Position numbers and translations under genes: made by a program. This document shows positions 1 through 8,400 of a stretch of DNA of 14,538 nt, in pieces. Position 1 is the stretch's first letter, and the number at the start of each line of letters is the position of its first letter. Under the pieces are notes generated by a model. The model was not told the DNA's origin, made no database searches, and saw only the letters and a program-made list of their open reading frames with translations. The DNA lies in contig JAGCYR010000024.1 of the NCBI GenBank assembly GCA_017960705.1, forward strand, positions 1-14,538. The letters are read 5' to 3'. The DNA comes from Clostridia bacterium. GTDB taxonomy: Bacteria; Bacillota; Clostridia; Oscillospirales; CAG-272.

Positions 1-2
1 TA

Positions 3-1064
3 CCTTCCCTGATCCCTATTGAAAATCTGCCCGTCGCTCTGATCTGTCTCGTCGTCTCGATCGCGGTCATCGTCAAGGGAGGCGACGTGTTCGTTTCCGC
101 CGCCTCGTGGATGGCGGAGGTCTCGGGCGTGCCGAAACTGATCGTCGGCGCGACCATCGTGAGTCTCGCGACCACGCTCCCCGAAATGCTGGTCTCGGCG
201 TTCTCCGCGGCTTCCGCGAGAGCGACCGGCGACGCCGCCTATATCGATATGGCGATCGGAAACGCGGTCGGATCGGTAACGGCGAACACCGGACTCATCC
301 TCGCGATCGCCCTGATGTTTATGGCGGGCGCGATCAGACGGCGCGACTACCTTCTGAAATCCTGCCTGTTCATCGGCGCCGGCGCCGTGATCGCCGCGTT
401 CGGCGCGACCGGAAAGATCGGGCTTGTTCCGAGTCTGCTGCTTCTCGCCGTCTTCGCCGCCGCCATGACCGAAAACGTGGTGGGCGCCGTCCGGCAGGTC
501 CGCGCCGCGAAAGCGCAGGCGAACGGAGAGACCCCCGCCGCAGAGGACGCTCCCGCGCTTGACCTTGAAAAGCCGCAGGCGACCGGGAAACTTTGGCTGA
601 AAAACGTGCTGCTGTTCCTTCTCGGCGCCGCCGCGATCGGCGTCGGCGCGAACGTCCTGGTTAACAGCGCGGAGTACGTCGCGAAAGCCGCGCACGTCCC
701 CGAACGGGTGATCGCCGTCACCATCCTCGCCGTCGGCACCTCGCTCCCCGAACTCGTCACGACGGTCGCCGCCGTGGTCAAGCGCGAAATGTCGCTCTCC
801 GCGGGCAACATCATCGGCGCGAACATTATCGATATGACCCTGATCATGCCGATCTGCAATCTGGTCTCGGGCAAGGCGCTGCCGGTCACCAAACAGGTCG
901 GGCGGATCGATCTCCCCGTGGTGCTGATCGTCGCCTTGCTCGCCCTGATCCCCGCCTTGCTCAAACGCCGCTTTATGAAGTGGCAGGGCTTCGCCCTCCT
1001 CGGCGTCTACGTCGCTTACCTGATCCTGACCTGCTTCTTCGGAGAACAGATCGCCGCGCTGTAA
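3..1064 (+). CDS. Calcium/sodium antiporter (CaCA family), 5' end outside window
   Basis: Membrane cation/Ca2+ antiporter, probably exchanging Na+ (or H+/K+) for Ca2+ across the cytoplasmic membrane. The reading frame is open from base 3 and has no start before a GTG at base 87. That GTG lies inside a conserved helix and has no ribosome binding site, so the true start is upstream of the window. Both inverted alpha-repeat motifs of the family are visible. The first contains GATIVSLATTLPEMLVS followed by GNAVGS. The second contains AVGTSLPELVTT followed by GNIIGANIID. The conserved acidic residues (the E of LPE in each repeat) are present. Between the halves lies a hydrophilic, Ala/Glu-rich cytoplasmic loop (bases about 500-590). 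Hydrophobic segments fill the remainder, as expected for a roughly ten-helix protein. The C-terminus is intact and a hairpin terminator follows 22 bases later. Family identity is strong, but the exact ion is inferred. Confidence 0.9.
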   Translation, partial: PSLIPIENLPVALICLVVSIAVIVKGGDVFVSAASWMAEVSGVPKLIVGATIVSLATTLPEMLVSAFSAASARATGDAAYIDMAIGNAVGSVTANTGLILAIALMFMAGAIRRRDYLLKSCLFIGAGAVIAAFGATGKIGLVPSLLLLAVFAAAMTENVVGAVRQVRAAKAQANGETPAAEDAPALDLEKPQATGKLWLKNVLLFLLGAAAIGVGANVLVNSAEYVAKAAHVPERVIAVTILAVGTSLPELVTTVAAVVKREMSLSAGNIIGANIIDMTLIMPICNLVSGKALPVTKQVGRIDLPVVLIVALLALIPALLKRRFMKWQGFALLGVYVAYLILTCFFGEQIAAL

Positions 1065-1086
1065 AAACCCGCCCCCAAAACAATCG

Positions 1087-1121
1087 ACCCCCGCTTGCGA
1101 ACCGCAAGCGGGGGTGTTTTT
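1087..1121 (+). terminator. Rho-independent terminator between converging genes
   Basis: A perfect 13-bp inverted repeat (ACCCCCGCTTGCG at 1087-1099 and CGCAAGCGGGGGT at 1103-1115) with a 3-base loop is followed by GTTTTT. It lies 22 bases after the antiporter stop. On the other strand, the stem leads into a shorter T-run (complement of AAAA at 1078-1081), and the minus-strand beta-helix gene stops at 1143. It is therefore probably bidirectional, but stronger for the plus strand. Confidence 0.9.
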
Positions 1122-1142
1122 ATGGTTTGTCTCACGAGGTTT

Positions 1143-2267
1143 TTACTGCGCCGGTTTCGGGGCGTCTCCCTGCGGCGCGTTGCCGTATCCGAACCGCGTG
1201 ACGATAAAGTTCTCCGCTCCGAGGACCGGGAACTCCTTTTTGCCCCACGGCTTGTGCCAGTAGACCCAGCCGCGCAGGCGGTTTTCGGTATCGCGCACGC
1301 CGTAAACGAGCTGATCGACCGCCGGACGAAGACCGGTGCCGCACTCGAAGTTCAGCGAGCCGACGATCACGTTGCAGCGCCCTTTCTTGTTGCCGTAGAG
1401 CTCGACGTCGGTGGTCGAGAGGATGACCCGGTTGTGCTGCGCGACGATATGGTTGATGACCGACAGGTGCGAGGCGTCGTGGAAGGTGATCCCCTCCTCG
1501 CAGTTGTGGACGTAGAGATAGTCGGCGACCACGTGCTCCCCGAGGACGAACCCGTACTTAAATCCCTGCGCGGCGACGTTGTGCATCACGTTGTCGTCGT
1601 TCTGGTCGTTCGACATGATAAGACCCGCGACGTGGCAGGGGTTCGGCATCAGTTCTTTTTCAAGCTCGGTGTCCCCGACGTTCTCGGACAGGCAGAACTG
1701 CGAGTTCTCGACGTTCGCCCGCGACACGTTGCCGAGATTGACCCCGCCCTGCGTCGGGTACATTTTATCCTTGTCCAGCTTGACGGCGAACTCGAGATTG
1801 AAGATCGAAAACGAATCGACGCTGAACCGCCCCGCGTAGCCGTCGCCCTGCGGAGCCGACAAAATCGACCAGGGGCGCGCCGTCGGATCGTGCTCTTCGG
1901 GGGCGATCCAATCCGAGAAGATCCGGACGTTGACCCGATGCTGCCCCCCGAATTTGGTCGGGTCGTTGTACCCGTCGTCCTTTGGCCGCACCTGATAGGA
2001 ATACAGGAGCTTGCAGGGCATCTCCCCCTCCAGCTGGATATTGTGGATCCCCCGCGGGATATAGAGCTGCGAGCGTAGCGGGCGCCCGTCGATCTCCTCG
2101 ACGCCGGGCGACGCGATCCGATACCCGCCCTTGGTGAACGGGAAGAACAGTTTTCCCCCGCCGCGCTCGGCAAGGAAATTGATGCCCTTCTGGATCGCCG
2201 CGGTATCGTCGGTCACGCCGTCGCCGACCGCGCCGAACTCGAACACCGAATAACCGAAAGAAGACAT
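1143..2267 (-). CDS. Right-handed beta-helix protein, Pectate_lyase_3 type
   Basis: 374 residues. The N-terminus (residues about 8-50) carries the hallmark of the pectate-lyase-3/GH28-like beta-helix fold: FGAVGDGVTDDTAAIQ, then RGGGKLFFP. This signature opens polysaccharide lyases, glycosidases and phage tail-spike proteins. The rest is rich in short Asn/Val/Ile-containing strands consistent with successive helix coils (for example, NCEEGITFHDASHLSVINH). There is no signal peptide, lipobox or membrane segment, so the product should stay in the cytoplasm unless exported by an unusual route. The start is supported by GGAGG at 2276-2280, 8 bases before ATG. It is the last gene of the alr-truB-addA unit, 50 bases after addA, and the 1087-1121 hairpin lies beyond its stop. 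The substrate cannot be told from sequence. It may be a lyase, a hydrolase or a non-catalytic beta-helix. Confidence 0.75.
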   Translation of the reverse strand: MSSFGYSVFEFGAVGDGVTDDTAAIQKGINFLAERGGGKLFFPFTKGGYRIASPGVEEIDGRPLRSQLYIPRGIHNIQLEGEMPCKLLYSYQVRPKDDGYNDPTKFGGQHRVNVRIFSDWIAPEEHDPTARPWSILSAPQGDGYAGRFSVDSFSIFNLEFAVKLDKDKMYPTQGGVNLGNVSRANVENSQFCLSENVGDTELEKELMPNPCHVAGLIMSNDQNDDNVMHNVAAQGFKYGFVLGEHVVADYLYVHNCEEGITFHDASHLSVINHIVAQHNRVILSTTDVELYGNKKGRCNVIVGSLNFECGTGLRPAVDQLVYGVRDTENRLRGWVYWHKPWGKKEFPVLGAENFIVTRFGYGNAPQGDAPKPAQ

Positions 2268-2317
2268 AGAGAATACCTCCGAAACAATTTACAAATTTTA
2301 CAAGCCGCTCGCCGGGA

Positions 2318-5300
2318 TCAGAGCGAGACTTCGACCGCCCGGCCGAGGCAGAGGGGATAGAGCAGGATCCTGTCCGGCTTCCGCCCGAGCATCTTTTCGA
2401 CCGCGATCGCGTAGTAGCGGAGCTGCTCGCGGTGGCGTTCAACGAAGGATTCGATCTCGGCGGCCGACGCGTCGGGCGCGCCCTTCAGCCGGTCGGTCTT
2501 GTAGTCCAGCAGCACCAACTCGCCTTTTGCCGTGGTGAACGCGCAGTCCATCACGCCCTGTACCAGAACGGTCTGGTCCTTCAGCTTTTCCTTTTGCTCG
2601 GGGACCTCCGTAAAGCTTGACGCGGGCATCATCATATTGAAGCGAAGCTCGCGCTGCATCCACGAACGGGAGAGCATTTCGTCGAGCAAAGCCGACGCGC
2701 GGAACGTCTCAAGCTCGGGCAGATTGACGAGATCGCGGGTCTCTTTCGTCAAAAACCCCCCCTTGGTCAGCCGTTCCAGCTCGACCTCCGCTCCGTTTTT
2801 TCGAAGTTGTTCGAGATCGCAGAACTGCAGGAACAAGTGGGTCGCCGTTCCGCGCAGGGCGGGATCGCCGGCGTCGGATTTGCGGGAAGAGCCGCTTGCG
2901 GCGGGCTTTTGCTTCTGCTTCTTTTTGTCGTGCAAGGTCGCCGTTCCCTCGTTTGCACCGTCGAGGACGGAGGGGGACAGGACCGAGACCGAGAGCTTCC
3001 CCGGCACCGCGCCGAGCCAGGGATCCGGGTAGGATTCGGAGAACCGACTTTCGAGGATCGCGCGCGCCTCGTCTTCGGTCAGGAGCCGACCCTCCTCCGA
3101 CGGGACGGTCGGGACAGGCTCCGTCGGCGCGGTCTTTTCTTCCGTCGCGGCGAACTCTTCGGAAGGCGTTTCCGCGCCGGTTTCCTCTACGGCGACAGCT
3201 TCTTCGGAGGGGGCTTCTTCGGAAGGCTCCTTCTGCTCGTCTTCCGGCAGGATCACGTCCGCCAGCGCCGATCCCTCGCCGCCGATCGCGCGGACGAACA
3301 GATCAAACAGCCCGGAGCCGTAGATCGCGTCGGTGCGCGTGATGGGAGAACGGGCGGAATACTTTTCGCGCCGATTGCCGACGTTCGCGTTGTTCGGGAC
3401 GGTGGCGGTCACGTAGAGTCGCTCGCGCGCCCGCGTCAAGGCGACGTAATAGACCCGGAACTCTTCCTCGCGGTCGAGGATCTTCAGTTCGAGGTCGGCG
3501 ATCCGGCGGAACGGCGTGTCGATCCGGGCAAGCCCTGTCGCGTCGTCGCGGACCTTCGTCGTCAGCCCGAAGCGCGAATTGAACGAAACGTTCCGGTCGG
3601 TCGTCATGCCGTGGGTCTGGGTCGAGACCGGGACGCGCGAAACGAAGACGACCGGGCGTTCCAGCCCCTTGGAGTGATGGATGGTCATGATCTTGACCCC
3701 GCCGGCGGTCGCCGGGGGCTGCAGATCGGGCGATATCCCCGCCGCCGCCAGGTCGTTCATATAGGAAACGAAACGGTAAAGCCCCCGGAAGGAGGTCGCC
3801 TCGAACGAGCGCGCGTACTGATAGAAAAGGAGCAGGTTCTCGCGGCCGGCGGAGGGGTTGGTCGCGCCCCCGATCGGGAGCAGCCCGGTCTCGGTAAACA
3901 GCTTCAGGATCAGTCGGTCGACCGGCATCCCTTCCGCCGCGCGGCGGAAGGATTCGAGTTGTCTCAGGAAGCGTTCGCCCGCTTCAAACGGCTCGTCTTC
4001 CCTCTGTGCCTCGACGTACTTGACGAGCGCGTCGTAGAAGGGCTCGCCCGGGACGTCCGACGCTTTTTTGATCTTGTTCAGGATCTCGGGCGTGAACCCT
4101 TCGCAGAGCGGAGAGAGCAGGAGCCCGACCAGGGGGATGTCGCGGCGGGGGTTGTCCACCGCGTTGAGCAGGCAGAGCGCGAGCCGGATCTCGGGGGCGT
4201 CGAACAGGTCGCAGTTGATCTCGATCGAGACGGGAACGCCTCTTTTTTCAAGCGACGCGCGGAACAACGGCGCTGGCTTCGAACTGCGGAGCAGGATGAC
4301 GACGTCCTCCGGCTTGATCGGAACGAACCGGGGCTGTTCGTCCGGGCGTTCCTCGTCCCAATCCGGGTTTGGCCGGGTGCAGGACGTGGTCAGCCGCTTG
4401 ATCTCGTCGGCGATCCACGCGCATTCGGGATCCTCCGTCACGATCCCCGGTTCGTTCTTCGGGGAGCGGAACAGGCGGACGACCGGGCGCACGGGCTCCG
4501 GCAGACGTTCTTCGGGCGCCTTCGCGAACGCGAGATCGTCCTCGGGCGTGTATCCGATGGAGTCCCCGATCGCCGAAAACAGCGGATGAAACACGCCGTT
4601 GACAAAGTCGACGATCGGCTTTTCGCACCGATAGTTCTTCGAGAGAAAGATCGTCGCTTCGGGGCCGTCCCCTGCTTGGGACAGCGGCGGGAAGCTCTTT
4701 TTCAGGTCGATGAAAATGGTGGGATCCGCCCGCCGGAAACGGTAAATGCTCTGCTTGATATCTCCGACGAGGAACAGGTTGCGTTCCCGTGAGATCGCCT
4801 TGAAGATCGCGTGCTGGATCGGGTTGACGTCCTGATATTCGTCGACGAAGATCGCGTCGTAACGGGAGGCGAGCTCTTCGGCGGCGGGGGTCCTCTCCCC
4901 CGTTTCGGGGTCGACCAGAAGATCGAGGGCGGCGCGCTCGAGGTCGGCAAACGACGCGCCGTTGAGCCGCTGCTTTTCGATTTTGACGAGCTCGTTGAAC
5001 CGGCGGACGGCTTTGGCGATCAGTTCCGAGAGCGGGAGATGGGTCTCGGCTTCGGTTTTCCAGTCGTCGGACGACGCGAGAAAGTACGCGCAGAATCTGC
5101 TTTTCGCGAGATCCCGGAACGCTGTCAGCCGACCCTTTATGGCGGCGATCAGTTCCGGGTCTCCTTCTTTATAGAAGCGCGAAGTGGTCCTGAACGTCGG
5201 CAGCGAAAGGTCCCGCGCCCCTGCGAGAAGGTCTCGCGCGGCGTCGTAGGTCACGTCGGGCGCGGCGAGCGCGCGGCAGATCGAGAGGGCGGTCGAGAGC

Positions 5301-6085
5301 GGGGGCTCCAGCGTTTCCCGCGTGACGTCCGGCTCGCTTGCAAGGTCGGACAGGAGGTCTTCGAAGAGAGGGATCATTTCCCCGTAACAGGAGGCGACCC
5401 GCGCGAGCAGCGCTTTCCCGTATTCGGTCTTTTCGGGGGGCAGATCGCGCGCCTCTTCGATCATGCGGACGTAATCGTCGAGCTTCCGTTCGCCCTCCGG
5501 GAAGTTGTCCACCGCGCGCGAGACCTCGAGAAAGATATCCTCGATCTCCTTCTGGTGCTTCGATTCGACGACCTGCGACGCGAATTCCGAGAACGCTTCG
5601 CCGCTCGCGACGGAGCCCTCCTTGCCGTCGTACAGGCGGTCGATCAGCGACTCGAGCACGGCGCGGCGCAAAGGCCCCTCGTCGGCGTTGCCGAGCACGC
5701 GGCAGTTCGGGCGGATCCCCGTCAGGTCGGAAAACTCCGACGCGATCCGGCGGCAGAAACTGTCGATCGTGCCGACGTCTGCGTTCGGGAGCAGAAGAAG
5801 CTGTTCGGGGAGCCGGGGGTCGGAGGGGTTTTCCCGGATCTTCTCGATCAGCGCCTTTGACAGCTTGCTTTTCAGATCGTCCGCCGCCGCGACGGTGAAA
5901 GTGACGATCGCCATCCGCGAGATATCGCGCGGCCGGTCGGGATCGGTCAGCATTCGGAGCACCCGCTCGGTCAGAGTGGCGGTCTTCCCCGAACCCGCAG
6001 CCGCGGCGACGAGCAGCGTTTTGTCGAGGGTCTCGAACGCGGCGCGCTGCTCCGGGTTCCAGACGCGGGGTTTCTTGTTCGGCAT
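2318..6085 (-). CDS. addA: ATP-dependent helicase/nuclease subunit A (AddA)
   Basis: Helicase and nuclease subunit of the AddAB double-strand-break resection enzyme, the Bacillota counterpart of RecBCD. Its 1255 residues are close to the usual AddA length (about 1230). Superfamily 1A helicase motifs appear in order: Q-motif WNPEQRAAF (9-17), Walker A AAAGSGKT (28-35, Lys34), Walker B VDEYQD (414-419), motif III GDIKQSIYRFRRADP (441-455), motif V TIHHSKGLE (801-809) and motif VI VYYVALTRARERL (878-890). The C-terminal PD-(D/E)XK nuclease is complete: GTATHLF (His1083), GVMD (Asp1180) and LLDYKTD (Asp1194, Lys1196), followed by QLRYY. An acidic Glu/Pro/Ser-rich stretch (about 947-1000) and a Lys-rich patch (about 1053-1060) separate helicase and nuclease. 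The ribosome binding site is AGGAG (complement of 6092-6096), 6 bases before ATG. truB lies 30 bases upstream. No addB is adjacent, although many genomes place addB directly before addA. Confidence 0.95.
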   Translation of the reverse strand: MPNKKPRVWNPEQRAAFETLDKTLLVAAAAGSGKTATLTERVLRMLTDPDRPRDISRMAIVTFTVAAADDLKSKLSKALIEKIRENPSDPRLPEQLLLLPNADVGTIDSFCRRIASEFSDLTGIRPNCRVLGNADEGPLRRAVLESLIDRLYDGKEGSVASGEAFSEFASQVVESKHQKEIEDIFLEVSRAVDNFPEGERKLDDYVRMIEEARDLPPEKTEYGKALLARVASCYGEMIPLFEDLLSDLASEPDVTRETLEPPLSTALSICRALAAPDVTYDAARDLLAGARDLSLPTFRTTSRFYKEGDPELIAAIKGRLTAFRDLAKSRFCAYFLASSDDWKTEAETHLPLSELIAKAVRRFNELVKIEKQRLNGASFADLERAALDLLVDPETGERTPAAEELASRYDAIFVDEYQDVNPIQHAIFKAISRERNLFLVGDIKQSIYRFRRADPTIFIDLKKSFPPLSQAGDGPEATIFLSKNYRCEKPIVDFVNGVFHPLFSAIGDSIGYTPEDDLAFAKAPEERLPEPVRPVVRLFRSPKNEPGIVTEDPECAWIADEIKRLTTSCTRPNPDWDEERPDEQPRFVPIKPEDVVILLRSSKPAPLFRASLEKRGVPVSIEINCDLFDAPEIRLALCLLNAVDNPRRDIPLVGLLLSPLCEGFTPEILNKIKKASDVPGEPFYDALVKYVEAQREDEPFEAGERFLRQLESFRRAAEGMPVDRLILKLFTETGLLPIGGATNPSAGRENLLLFYQYARSFEATSFRGLYRFVSYMNDLAAAGISPDLQPPATAGGVKIMTIHHSKGLERPVVFVSRVPVSTQTHGMTTDRNVSFNSRFGLTTKVRDDATGLARIDTPFRRIADLELKILDREEEFRVYYVALTRARERLYVTATVPNNANVGNRREKYSARSPITRTDAIYGSGLFDLFVRAIGGEGSALADVILPEDEQKEPSEEAPSEEAVAVEETGAETPSEEFAATEEKTAPTEPVPTVPSEEGRLLTEDEARAILESRFSESYPDPWLGAVPGKLSVSVLSPSVLDGANEGTATLHDKKKQKQKPAASGSSRKSDAGDPALRGTATHLFLQFCDLEQLRKNGAEVELERLTKGGFLTKETRDLVNLPELETFRASALLDEMLSRSWMQRELRFNMMMPASSFTEVPEQKEKLKDQTVLVQGVMDCAFTTAKGELVLLDYKTDRLKGAPDASAAEIESFVERHREQLRYYAIAVEKMLGRKPDRILLYPLCLGRAVEVSL

Positions 6086-6115
6086 ACCGTGCTCCTTTCG
6101 GCTTCTTTTCGGGGA

Positions 6116-7030
6116 TTACAGGTCGAACTGACGGAGCGGCGCGATCACCGTTCCGGTCTCGTTTCTTTCTTCGTCGGGTTCTTTCGCTTCGGCGAGCGCG
6201 AAGAATACGCCGCCGTCGTAGAGCCGGAACCGCGTTCCGGGGAGCGCCCCGCCCAGCCCGAGCTTTTTCGCCTCGATCCGAAGCCCGTTGCGGAACAGCC
6301 GGACGAAGAACGGGGCGGGCGAGAGTTTTTCGGCGGCGGGGAACAGGTCTTCGGCCGGGATCACGCGGGCGAGCCGCTCTTCTTCGGTCATCTCCGCCAG
6401 CTCGTCGGGGGTCGCGGCACGGTCGAGCGTATAACCGCACGCCTCGACGCGAACCAAGCTCGACATCATCCCGCCGCAGCCGAGCGCCCTGCCGATATCG
6501 GCGCAGAGCGTGCGGATATAGGTCCCCTTCGACACCACTGCGTCGAGGGCGTAGTTTCGTTCGTCGATTTTCTCGGCCTCCAGCCGATGGACCGTGATTT
6601 TGCGCGGCTGCCGCTCGACGGTCTCCCCGCGGCGGGCAAGATCGACCAGCTTCCGCCCCCCGACTTTTAAGGCGGAGTACATCGGCGGGATCTGCTCGAC
6701 CGCGCCCCGGAAGCGGGAAAGGGCCGCCAGAACCGCCGCTTCGTCCGGGATCGCGTCGGACTTGCCGAGAACCGTCCCGGTCTTGTCCTCTGTGTCGGTC
6801 GAAACGCCGAGCGTCAGCGTCGCGCGGTAGTGCTTGTCCGATTCGGCAAGGAACTCCGCCGCCTTGACCGCCCGCCCGACAAGAACCGGGAGCACCCCCG
6901 ACGCGAGCGGATCGAGCGTTCCGGTGTGCCCCGCCTTCTCCACGCCGAAAAGCCGCCGGACACGGGCGACGGCGGTGTGCGAGGTGACCGATTCGGGCTT
7001 GTTGACGACGATCAGACCGCTGATCTCCAT
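6116..7030 (-). CDS. truB: tRNA pseudouridine(55) synthase TruB
   Basis: Converts U55 of the T-psi-C arm of most tRNAs to pseudouridine in the cytoplasm. At 304 residues it has normal bacterial TruB length. The N-terminus shows GLIVVNKPESVTSH, then the catalytic motif GHTGTLDPLASGVL (residues 34-47), with Asp40 as the expected nucleophile. Further family signatures are the KHYRATLTLG strand, the GAVEQIPPMYSALKVGG segment (motif II region) and VSKGTYIRTLCADIG. The C-terminal part (about 245-300) resembles the small PUA-like extension. The start is supported by AAAGGAG (complement of 7037-7043), 6 bases before ATG. It lies between alr and addA on the same strand and is probably co-transcribed with both. 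Confidence 0.96.
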   Translation of the reverse strand: MEISGLIVVNKPESVTSHTAVARVRRLFGVEKAGHTGTLDPLASGVLPVLVGRAVKAAEFLAESDKHYRATLTLGVSTDTEDKTGTVLGKSDAIPDEAAVLAALSRFRGAVEQIPPMYSALKVGGRKLVDLARRGETVERQPRKITVHRLEAEKIDERNYALDAVVSKGTYIRTLCADIGRALGCGGMMSSLVRVEACGYTLDRAATPDELAEMTEEERLARVIPAEDLFPAAEKLSPAPFFVRLFRNGLRIEAKKLGLGGALPGTRFRLYDGGVFFALAEAKEPDEERNETGTVIAPLRQFDL

Positions 7031-7122
7031 GCGGCGCTCCTTTCCGGCGGGTTATATCCGCGGGATGTAAACAACTCTTTACAAAACGGCTCTTGCGTCG
7101 GTCTCGAACGCTTGGCGCGGGA

Positions 7123-8232
7123 TCAATCGTCGATCCAGACGCGCTTGACGCGGGGCGCGATCCCCGCCATGATCTCGTACGGGATGGTCCCCGCGCGCTC
7201 CGCGAGGGCGTTCAGCTGATCCTGCGTTTCACCGAAGAGAACGGCGTAGTCGCCGGGCTTGGCGTCGGCTCCGTCGGGGAGAAGGACCGAGCACTGATCC
7301 ATCGAGATCCGTCCGACGATCGGACACTTCGCGCCGTTCAGCGCGACTTCGCCGCCCGTGCTGGCGCGGGGGAGCCCGTCGGCGTAGCCGATCCCGAGCA
7401 GAGCGATCTTCGAGGGCTTTTCCACCGTGTAGGTCCGGCAGTACCCGACCGTCTCGCCGGGCGCGAATTCCCGCACCTGCAAAACCGGCGCGCAGAGCTT
7501 CATCACGGGACGGAGACCGGGATCGGGCAGGAACGGCGCGGGGTTGTAACCGTAGAGCGCGATCCCCTCACGGATCAAAGGCTGCGCCGTTTGTCCGAAC
7601 CGCAGGATCGAGGCGCTGTTGGCGAAATGCGCGGGCAGCGTCAGCCCGCGTTCCGCGAGCCTTTCGACCAGTCGGCGGAAGATCGCAACCGATTTTTCGG
7701 ACAAACCCCCTTCGACGTCGGCGTCGGGTAGGTGGGTGTAGATCGAGACGGGCAGGAGCCGAGGATCCGACGCGACCGCAAGGATCTCGTCTGCGGGATC
7801 CGACGCGGCGGCGGGAAACCCGAGCCGTCCCATCCCCGTATCGACGGCGAGAGCGATCTTCAACTTTGCTCCCTCCGGGACGTTTTCCGACAGCGCGTCG
7901 GCGTATTTCTTGCCGTTGACCGCCTGCGTGAAGTTTCCCTTGAGAAGCGACGGCGCGAGGTCGGGGCAGGTCGGCGCGAGGATCAGGATCTCGCTGCCAA
8001 AAACGGCGGGGCGCAGCTCTTCTGCTTCGGACAGACGCGCGACGGCGAACCGGCGGGCGCCGATTTCGTACAGCCGCTTCGCGACGGCAAGCGCGCCGTG
8101 ACCGTAGGCGTTCGCCTTCACCAGCGCGTAAGCCGAGCCGGGATCGACCCCGGCGGCGCGGGCGAGCAGCGTAAAGTTTTCTTTGAGCGCCGCGGCGGAC
8201 AGAAGGGCGGCGGCTTCGCGGATCTCGGGCAT
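7123..8232 (-). CDS. alr: Alanine racemase (PLP-dependent)
   Basis: Interconverts L- and D-alanine with pyridoxal phosphate, supplying D-Ala for peptidoglycan. 369 residues, typical for Alr. The PLP-binding lysine is Lys39 in YALVKANAYGHG (35-46). The second catalytic base is Tyr264 in ETVGYCRTYT. The GIGYADGLPR and GRISMDQCSV motifs of the C-terminal beta domain are present, as are the barrel motifs DTGMGRLGF and THLPDAD. No signal peptide is seen. The ribosome binding site is AAAGGAG (complement of 8242-8248), 9 bases before ATG. It is the first gene of the leftward unit and sits under a consensus promoter at 8271-8299. A catabolic alanine racemase (DadX type) cannot be excluded, but the truB/addA context fits the housekeeping enzyme. 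Confidence 0.96.
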   Translation of the reverse strand: MPEIREAAALLSAAALKENFTLLARAAGVDPGSAYALVKANAYGHGALAVAKRLYEIGARRFAVARLSEAEELRPAVFGSEILILAPTCPDLAPSLLKGNFTQAVNGKKYADALSENVPEGAKLKIALAVDTGMGRLGFPAAASDPADEILAVASDPRLLPVSIYTHLPDADVEGGLSEKSVAIFRRLVERLAERGLTLPAHFANSASILRFGQTAQPLIREGIALYGYNPAPFLPDPGLRPVMKLCAPVLQVREFAPGETVGYCRTYTVEKPSKIALLGIGYADGLPRASTGGEVALNGAKCPIVGRISMDQCSVLLPDGADAKPGDYAVLFGETQDQLNALAERAGTIPYEIMAGIAPRVKRVWIDD

Positions 8233-8270
8233 GGGAGCGGGCTCCTTTCGGGCGGAAGATTTCTTGTTTC

Positions 8271-8299
8271 AGTATAGCATATTTTCTTATTTCTTGCAA
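8271..8299 (-). promoter_or_regulatory. Promoter for the alr-truB-addA unit
   Basis: Read on the minus strand, TTGCAA (complement of 8294-8299) and TATACT (complement of 8271-8276) are separated by exactly 17 bases. This is a good sigma-A-type promoter. Transcription should start near 8265, giving a leader of about 30 bases before the alr ATG. The spacer is A/T-rich against a GC-rich background. Confidence 0.85.
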
Positions 8300-8318
8300 G
8301 AATTCGCGCGGAAAAACC

Positions 8319-8347
8319 TTGATATTTTTTCAACAATGTTGTATAAT
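8319..8347 (+). promoter_or_regulatory. Promoter for the UPF0237-UPF0210 pair
   Basis: TTGATA at 8319-8324 and a perfect TATAAT at 8342-8347 are spaced by 17 bases. Transcription should start near 8354. The -35 box lies only 19 bases from the -35 box of the divergent alr promoter, so a regulator binding between them could affect both. No clear operator palindrome is seen. Confidence 0.88.
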
Positions 8348-8354
8348 CGAAAAG

Positions 8355-8386
8355 GATCCCTCCCCGGGAAAACGAAGGGGAGGATC
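8355..8386 (+). other. Stem-loop at the 5' end of the leader
   Basis: GATCCCTCCCC (8355-8365) pairs with GGGGAGGATC (8377-8386) as a 10-bp stem with one bulged C and an 11-base loop. It lies at the predicted transcript start and immediately before the GGGAGGAG ribosome binding site (8387-8394). It could protect the 5' end of the mRNA or tune ribosome access. Its C-rich arm could also pair with the GGGAGGAG site. It has no T-tract, so it is not a terminator. Confidence 0.55.
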
Positions 8387-8400
8387 GGGAGGAGAAGAAT

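Noticed and set aside
87..89. GTG at 87 as the start of the antiporter
   Set aside because: The frame is open to the window edge, and the residues before it (LICLVVSIAVIVKGGD) continue the conserved first helix. There is no ribosome binding site.
2268..2317. A/T-rich TTGTAA repeats before the beta-helix gene as a promoter
   Set aside because: At 17 bases from TTGTAA the sequence is GGAGGT, the ribosome binding site, and no -10 box is present.
2807..4792. Long open frames opposite addA, and similar ones opposite other genes
   Set aside because: They are antisense shadows of GC-rich coding sequence, rich in Arg and without recognisable domains. The other strand encodes clear, motif-complete proteins.
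7031..7122. Possible promoter between alr and truB (TTGTTT and TATAAC on the minus strand)
   Set aside because: The spacing is only 12 bases, and at 17 bases the -35 position is AAGAGT. This is too weak to call.
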